64,000 bases of DNA, taken from positions 1-64,000 of the forward strand of contig DAOLZQ010000003.1 of the NCBI GenBank assembly GCA_035426385.1, in the 5' to 3' direction. A model generated the notes under the pieces. The model was not told the DNA's origin and did no database searches. It saw nothing but the letters and a program-made list of their open reading frames with translations. This document shows, piece by piece, positions 60,201 through 64,000 of the stretch (positions are counted from its first letter, which is position 1; every line of letters begins with the position of its first letter). The stretch comes from Parvibacillus sp035426385 (GTDB lineage: Bacteria > Bacteroidota > Bacteroidia > Chitinophagales > Saprospiraceae). A program made the translations under genes and the position numbers.

Positions 60201-63200
60201 TTCAGGACTACTTCCTCTGATACTTTGATGGAAACATCTATGTACTTAGGACAAGCCTGTTCCTGTGGTGGAGGATTTAATGTAAACCGGACCACATAAG
60301 TTCCGGCTACTTTGCCTGTAGCATCGAATGTATTGCCTGCTAAGACCGTCAAATCCGGACCTGATATCATTGTCCAGTCTCCCGGATCTGAATCATTTTC
60401 AAGGCTATTCAGATCTACTAGCGCATTAGAGTTACAAAGGTCTGCTACCGAACTTATATTAAGTTTTGCGCAAGCGCAATTGTCATTTACAGTGATTACC
60501 ACCTGACCTGTGAAGTCCTGGCAAGGTGGATTTGCCGTTACCGTATACTGGAAGGTAGCAACGGTGCCATCTGCAAGTCCCTTGAAATCCCAAACACTTC
60601 CGATAGTGTTCACTGCACCGCTAAGTGGTGCTACTTCACTCCAAGAGCCATTAAGATCACCACCTAATATATAGGTGGAAAGATCAACTAATGTATTGTT
60701 TGGATCAAGAACTGCGTCATTACAAACATCACCATTAGGATTAAGTGTAGCTGTAGGCTGATCTGAAATAAAAATTGGTGTGGAAATGGAATCAGTGCAA
60801 CCTGCTTCTGTAACGGTATATGTTGCATTATACAGCCCTGAAGGATATGAATTAATCAATACTGTTCCATCCTGTGTGATGACACTACTGCCACTCCACA
60901 CGCCACCCAGTGGTAAGCCAACTATTATTGGGTCCAGACCACCATCTTTACAGAATTCAGTGGGAGGAATGATTTGAGGTATCGGTATAGGATTTATAAC
61001 AATTTGTATAGTGATAGACTTATTACAAGCAAGGTCGCCAACCGTATAGGTTATGTCGTAAGAACCAGAACCTCCAAGGGATCCCGGAATAAAAACTCCA
61101 CTTCCGTTAATACCGGGCCCGCTAAATACGCCTCCGGCGGGAGTAGCTGTCAGTTGATAATTGGCAAAGTCATTGGCACAGAAGGGCCCAATGGGATCAA
61201 TGAATGGATCGTCGTAATGTATTGATTTTAATATCACGCTGTCCTTACCGACACAACCATTGACGTCAGTAAATGTAGCATAGAAAGTATAATCGACACC
61301 TTGTTGCATTACTGACGTATTGATAAGTCCATCATTACTTACCGCACCCGGAGGTACAGAAGTAAATACAGTTCCATCCTGCACCGATGGATTGGACTGC
61401 AATTGATAGCTGTCGCCCTCACAGAGATCTTGTGGCTTATTGGTAATACTGACGGGTGGATTTGGCAACAGTGTCAATGTCGTCGTTCCAATGCCTCTAC
61501 AACCGATCGCATCTAATACCTGTACAATGATATTGTAAGGTCCAGGAGGTTGAGGTACTATGTCTATGGTTTTTGTACCGGGATTTCCCCAAGGAGTAGT
61601 CCAGGTATAAGTTAATGGATTGTTGGTTGCATTTGAATTAGCAGTAAGTGTTTTTCCTTGTAACTGGGATAAGCAGAATGTAGCCGGTTTGGGAATAATG
61701 TCCACCACAATATTGGCATTTACAGTCACTTTCACTTCATCAGTTCCTGTACATCCGCTACCATCTGTAACCGTCAAAATAAATACTGATGAAATACTTG
61801 GGGTTACTGAGATGGTAGAGGTGGTCTCTCCATTGGACCATTTGAATGTATACGGTCCACCATCACCACCTGTAGCCGGTGGTGTGCCACCCAAAGTGAT
61901 TGTAGCACCTGGACAAGACACTTTATCAGGTCCGGCATTCGCAATAACTGCGGGATAGACTAGTACATCAAGGAATTGAGGATCACCTTCACATCCATCC
62001 GGACTTATCGGGATTACTTTATATCTAACTGTCTTTGGTGAATTAGATCCATTATGTAAAGTCTGCGAAAAAGTGCTACTCTCTCCAGAGGTCGCTCCTG
62101 TCACACCGTTTGCATTCTCAACAGTCCATTTGATAGTTGAGTTAGTTGGATCAAGGGTAATAACTCCAAAAAAAGTTACATCACTGCAAGTTGTTCCATT
62201 TTCAAGTGTCATAGTCGGTGGCACACAACATTTGATAGATAGCTTTTTAGACACGAGTGTATGGCCATTACATGAGTTAGATTGCCATCCACCGGTCTGA
62301 CCGTCGGAAAACGCAGTTATACCAACGATATATTTATTACAAACTGTGTCAGTACATGCATCACAAGGAATTTGTACAGTAAACTGGACTTTGAAAGGAC
62401 CTGCTGCATTATCACCCCAACTTTCATTTGGAACAATACTGTTACAAGTACCTGAATATTGCACCCCTATCCAGGCAGCAGGCATTGCTGTTCCTGCATA
62501 AGAACAGTTTCCTCCGCCTATAAATGAGGTACAGTTATTAGTACCGGTGATACAGATTTGATTTGTTGCTGAATTTATACCTATAGCACTATTTGAATTA
62601 TCTAGTGGTTTCCAAAAGACTGTATTGGATCCATACCAGTTCCATTTGCTTCCCGGTCGGGTAGAAGGGGTGGGTTCATCTTCCGGATTTCGATCAAAGC
62701 ACTCGCTAAATACAGGAAACATACTGTGAATCCATTGGGCACCCAGTTTGATAAAGTTGGTTTGGTATTCAAATTTTACGTCTTCGCATGGTTTAAAAGG
62801 TCCATTTAAATTAGATCCTAAGCTAGCCGCAATGACAGTTAATGATTGACTGGTTATGCAAGGATCGGTAAGGTATAGTTGAGTTAAACACAATTCAAAG
62901 TCTCCCTGCAATCCATTTGCGTCAGTGACAGCTACCCAATATTGAGTATTGCCAAATGCATCCATATTTACCGGATTACAAGCCACCATTGTATTACAGT
63001 CTGAGAAGACCGCAAACAGAGGAGAGTTTAATTGAGAGGATGATAGGTCGAAAACCACAGAATTTGTTGTTGGACCTGTTGTAAAGGTGTACCAGGCAGT
63101 AGGGCTGGTCATGTCTGAACATGCACCACCACCATTGATTTGTGGGCCATCTGGCATATTCACATTACATCCGTCTACACATATTGTCTCTGCGAGTGGT

Positions 63201-64000
63201 GCCAGGGTTATCACCTCTGCGTCAGCGCAAGATATATTAGGCCCACATGGAGGAGGAGCATCTTTCTCAGTAATACAGAGATTGGTAAAATCACCGGCTC
63301 CTGTATGGGTTGAACTAACAATAACATATATCTGAGTACCTCCCGGAAGACCGCCAAAAGTGTAAGTATTGACAAAGGGTCCGCAATAAAAACTATTGTT
63401 GGTCACTAATTGCGGATTGCTGGTACATCCATTGGGGTATGTTATTAAGCCGATTGAGACATCGCCAGTGATAGTGGTAGATTCAATATTAATAATCAGT
63501 GTGTCAGTATTAGGCTGCAACTGAATGGTGTAATAAACTGAATTTTCCTGGGCCGGCTGACAACCAAGATTGAATATCCAGGGGTCTTGGGTAGCACCTG
63601 TAGTAGTTCCATTCACACAACCATCCGTGGGAATGGCTTCTGCATTACACGCATTGTCATTGGGGGGTGGAATTGGATTGTCAATACACAGTTCAATGTC
63701 ATTGGTATTTATATCTTCTGTGGTTACAATTATGTAATAAGTAGCTCCAATGATCAGGTTAGTTGCATTCATTGTACCCGGACTTTTAACACATCCGTAT
63801 TCTCGGGCACCATTCAGATTATCACAACCATTCGGAAGAAGTACCAAAGCAAATGCAACTCCAGGTGTATTGATGGTAATGTCCGCAGAGGTAGCTTGAG
63901 GAACAAAAGTAAACCATGTATTTTCATTCGTTGCTCCGGCACAACTACCATTTACAAAGTCAAATGAAGCACTATCTAAATAATAGTTATTACATTCACC
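57275..64000 (-). CDS. Giant gliding-motility-associated (T9SS type B) surface protein, N-terminus beyond window
   Basis: At least 2241 residues; the frame is open to the right window edge without a stop, so the true start is outside. The visible N-terminal part has Cys-rich beta domains of about 130 residues (N-D-N-A-C-N-A-E-A-I; W-F-T-F-V-P), resembling PPC or lectin-like units. Then come PKD/SprB-like segments (Y-T-F-K-W-S-N-G-E-T, T-V-T-D-G-S-G-C). Tandem units of about 180 residues follow between 60478 and 58838. The last 95 residues are the type B sorting domain: V-P-N-I-F-T-P-N-G-D-G-K-N-D and F-D-R-W-G-E-K-V-F. It is likely a cell-surface adhesin or motility-related protein. No gldA-N or spr gene is next to it. 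Confidence 0.9.
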   Translation of the reverse strand, partial: GECNNYYLDSASFDFVNGSCAGATNENTWFTFVPQATSADITINTPGVAFALVLLPNGCDNLNGAREYGCVKSPGTMNATNLIIGATYYIIVTTEDINTNDIELCIDNPIPPPNDNACNAEAIPTDGCVNGTTTGATQDPWIFNLGCQPAQENSVYYTIQLQPNTDTLIINIESTTITGDVSIGLITYPNGCTSNPQLVTNNSFYCGPFVNTYTFGGLPGGTQIYVIVSSTHTGAGDFTNLCITEKDAPPPCGPNISCADAEVITLAPLAETICVDGCNVNMPDGPQINGGGACSDMTSPTAWYTFTTGPTTNSVVFDLSSSQLNSPLFAVFSDCNTMVACNPVNMDAFGNTQYWVAVTDANGLQGDFELCLTQLYLTDPCITSQSLTVIAASLGSNLNGPFKPCEDVKFEYQTNFIKLGAQWIHSMFPVFSECFDRNPEDEPTPSTRPGSKWNWYGSNTVFWKPLDNSNSAIGINSATNQICITGTNNCTSFIGGGNCSYAGTAMPAAWIGVQYSGTCNSIVPNESWGDNAAGPFKVQFTVQIPCDACTDTVCNKYIVGITAFSDGQTGGWQSNSCNGHTLVSKKLSIKCCVPPTMTLENGTTCSDVTFFGVITLDPTNSTIKWTVENANGVTGATSGESSTFSQTLHNGSNSPKTVRYKVIPISPDGCEGDPQFLDVLVYPAVIANAGPDKVSCPGATITLGGTPPATGGDGGPYTFKWSNGETTSTISVTPSISSVFILTVTDGSGCTGTDEVKVTVNANIVVDIIPKPATFCLSQLQGKTLTANSNATNNPLTYTWTTPWGNPGTKTIDIVPQPPGPYNIIVQVLDAIGCRGIGTTTLTLLPNPPVSITNKPQDLCEGDSYQLQSNPSVQDGTVFTSVPPGAVSNDGLINTSVMQQGVDYTFYATFTDVNGCVGKDSVILKSIHYDDPFIDPIGPFCANDFANYQLTATPAGGVFSGPGINGSGVFIPGSLGGSGSYDITYTVGDLACNKSITIQIVINPIPIPQIIPPTEFCKDGGLDPIIVGLPLGGVWSGSSVITQDGTVLINSYPSGLYNATYTVTEAGCTDSISTPIFISDQPTATLNPNGDVCNDAVLDPNNTLVDLSTYILGGDLNGSWSEVAPLSGAVNTIGSVWDFKGLADGTVATFQYTVTANPPCQDFTGQVVITVNDNCACAKLNISSVADLCNSNALVDLNSLENDSDPGDWTMISGPDLTVLAGNTFDATGKVAGTYVVRFTLNPPPQEQACPKYIDVSIKVSEEVVLNMVPELLVCNSSPTAYKTKLDMKKFFVGNIIPGSWTNVSNVGAQLSNDTINFAGVSAGQYTFIYITSTAVAPCPNDTQTVIVNVTIDCACPTLTVIQPNEKLCNSGGTKDLSTMINSNKTGKWTLISDPSGPVNITLANTLFDATGKAPGAYTFKFTITESIPSDCDSTVTVTIDVYPEVKIDLVDVLKVCNSSPNPIKTKLDLTLFLGGQSVPSGTWTNDDNVGTLVSGTNYDFTGVPAGDYHFTYRTNTAIAPCTDASETVIVRVTDECNCPDLSVLQPSDVLCNDNGSKDLGLMINSSLPGSWKIIQDPSGPVNVPMGSGIFDATGKAPGVYHFSFEINDNVPVDCDSVVTIQLTVNPAVIYQLKTIVDVCNTDPSNIDADILDINGNKVWASALVNGSWDPGTSGAINLGGGKWNFSGVAVGTYTFTFTPNTAVAPCPNTPQSITVNVVDNCACPPLPPLPAISPICNNATAVTLPLPTAATGTWRIVSPIGAGFATITNNTFAVTNATGGTYTLEFTYDNIPVGCPSTDQLTVVISEYKTAGKNGSSKEFCEGTVQVLDLFDEITGEDSGGIWSDVIGNAGTAFTPTTAILKVKDLKAGDYTFNYRFNSSGSCPGSDIDVNVHICGIPIADAGADQKLTCTDKEASIGAAASQGPAYSYAWRDIKNGNPVQFPNQLQNIITLPGIYVLTVKDINCGCEKSDTVEIVAEGIPERVDITAVGPSCHNYTNGYIKIDKVVGGNQPYQYAFNDGAPGAASSWNNLGAGTFKITMIDATGCRIDLSTTFKNPQLLTVDLGNDTIIKIGDTVLIDPIISIPDSNVATITYSSDYDFINCTDCFTINVFPNQTTTYRVEVKDKNGCTDSDDKRIIVKKGVNIFVPNIFTPNGDGKNDKVIVSTNTKEIKKIISFQIFDRWGEKVFEEKDFPPNDQTHGWDGKLKGQPMTPAVFVYWLEIELFDGTTEIVKGDITLIR
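58838..60478 (-). repeat. Three tandem repeats of about 180 residues in the giant T9SS protein
   Basis: Units start at 60478, 59941 and 59392 and a partial fourth at 58837; lengths are 179, 183 and 185 residues. Each starts C-x-C-P/A and has two similar halves. The first has L-C-N-S/D, then D-P-S-G-P-V-N and F-D-A-T-G-K-A-P-G-x-Y. The second has V-C-N-S-S-P, W-T-N and T-A-V/I-A-P-C. Conserved Cys pairs suggest disulfides. Confidence 0.8.

Noticed and set aside
58689..61958. Open frames on the plus strand across the giant T9SS gene and similar antisense frames elsewhere
   Set aside because: They have no recognisable domain, no promoter, and mirror codon use of the real gene on the other strand.

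Overview
The window comes from a member of the Bacteroidota, probably a Saprospirales- or Chitinophagales-like lineage (order-level guess only). The evidence is a SusC/SusD pair, five proteins with C-terminal type IX secretion (T9SS) type A sorting domains, one giant protein with a gliding-associated type B domain, promoters of the Bacteroidota form TTTG-N19-TAnnTTTG, a Bacteroidota-type arginine decarboxylase, and AT-rich DNA. Coding density is high. I saw no rRNA, tRNA, insertion sequence, phage or CRISPR array. Both edges cut genes: an SDR oxidoreductase on the left and the giant secreted protein on the right.

Layout. (1) 1-4.1 kb: end of an SDR gene, a stand-alone glycogen-binding domain protein with its own promoter and terminator, glycogen branching enzyme GlgB, and an overlapping ACMSD (kynurenine pathway decarboxylase). 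(2) 4.1-7.9 kb: secreted T9SS protein, secreted endonuclease/phosphatase-like protein, NicO-like membrane protein, and an M23 peptidase with a HxC variant of its metal motif. (3) 7.9-14.7 kb: a tightly coupled nine-gene operon with an ATP-grasp-like protein, two hotdog proteins, two full ketosynthases, two ketosynthase-like proteins lacking the active-site Cys, an ACP and a polysaccharide deacetylase. It resembles a reduced aryl-polyene/flexirubin-type (type II PKS) locus and is the best candidate for something undescribed. (4) 14.7-28.6 kb: secreted M36 metalloprotease, an rlmB-led overlapping operon, a secreted protein often labelled asparagine synthetase B, LpdA, arginine decarboxylase, an RsmI-family methyltransferase, a T9SS esterase and ScpA.

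(5) 28.6-46.1 kb: a polysaccharide utilization locus on the minus strand (SusC, SusD, a T9SS multidomain protein, a protein with five LamG domains, a GH130 enzyme, an MFS transporter and a lipoprotein) with a divergent AraC-type regulator. The lipoprotein and the N-terminal half of the multidomain protein are paralogues of a family I cannot assign; they are probably the polymer-degrading enzymes. GH130 points to a beta-mannoside-containing glycan. (6) 46.1-52.7 kb: a minus-strand operon with a lipoprotein methyltransferase, dihydroorotase, a GT2 fused to a degenerate sugar-phosphate transferase, kynureninase and kynurenine 3-monooxygenase. With ACMSD this gives three steps of tryptophan breakdown. 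(7) 52.9-57.1 kb: CNNM/CorC-type protein, YqgE, FabD and a MATE exporter. (8) 57.2-64 kb: most of a giant T9SS type B surface protein with tandem repeats of about 180 residues.

How the genes fit together: glycan capture and breakdown at the surface through T9SS and SusCD, glycogen storage, tryptophan catabolism, and a lipid or pigment-like secondary product made with malonyl units that FabD could supply.
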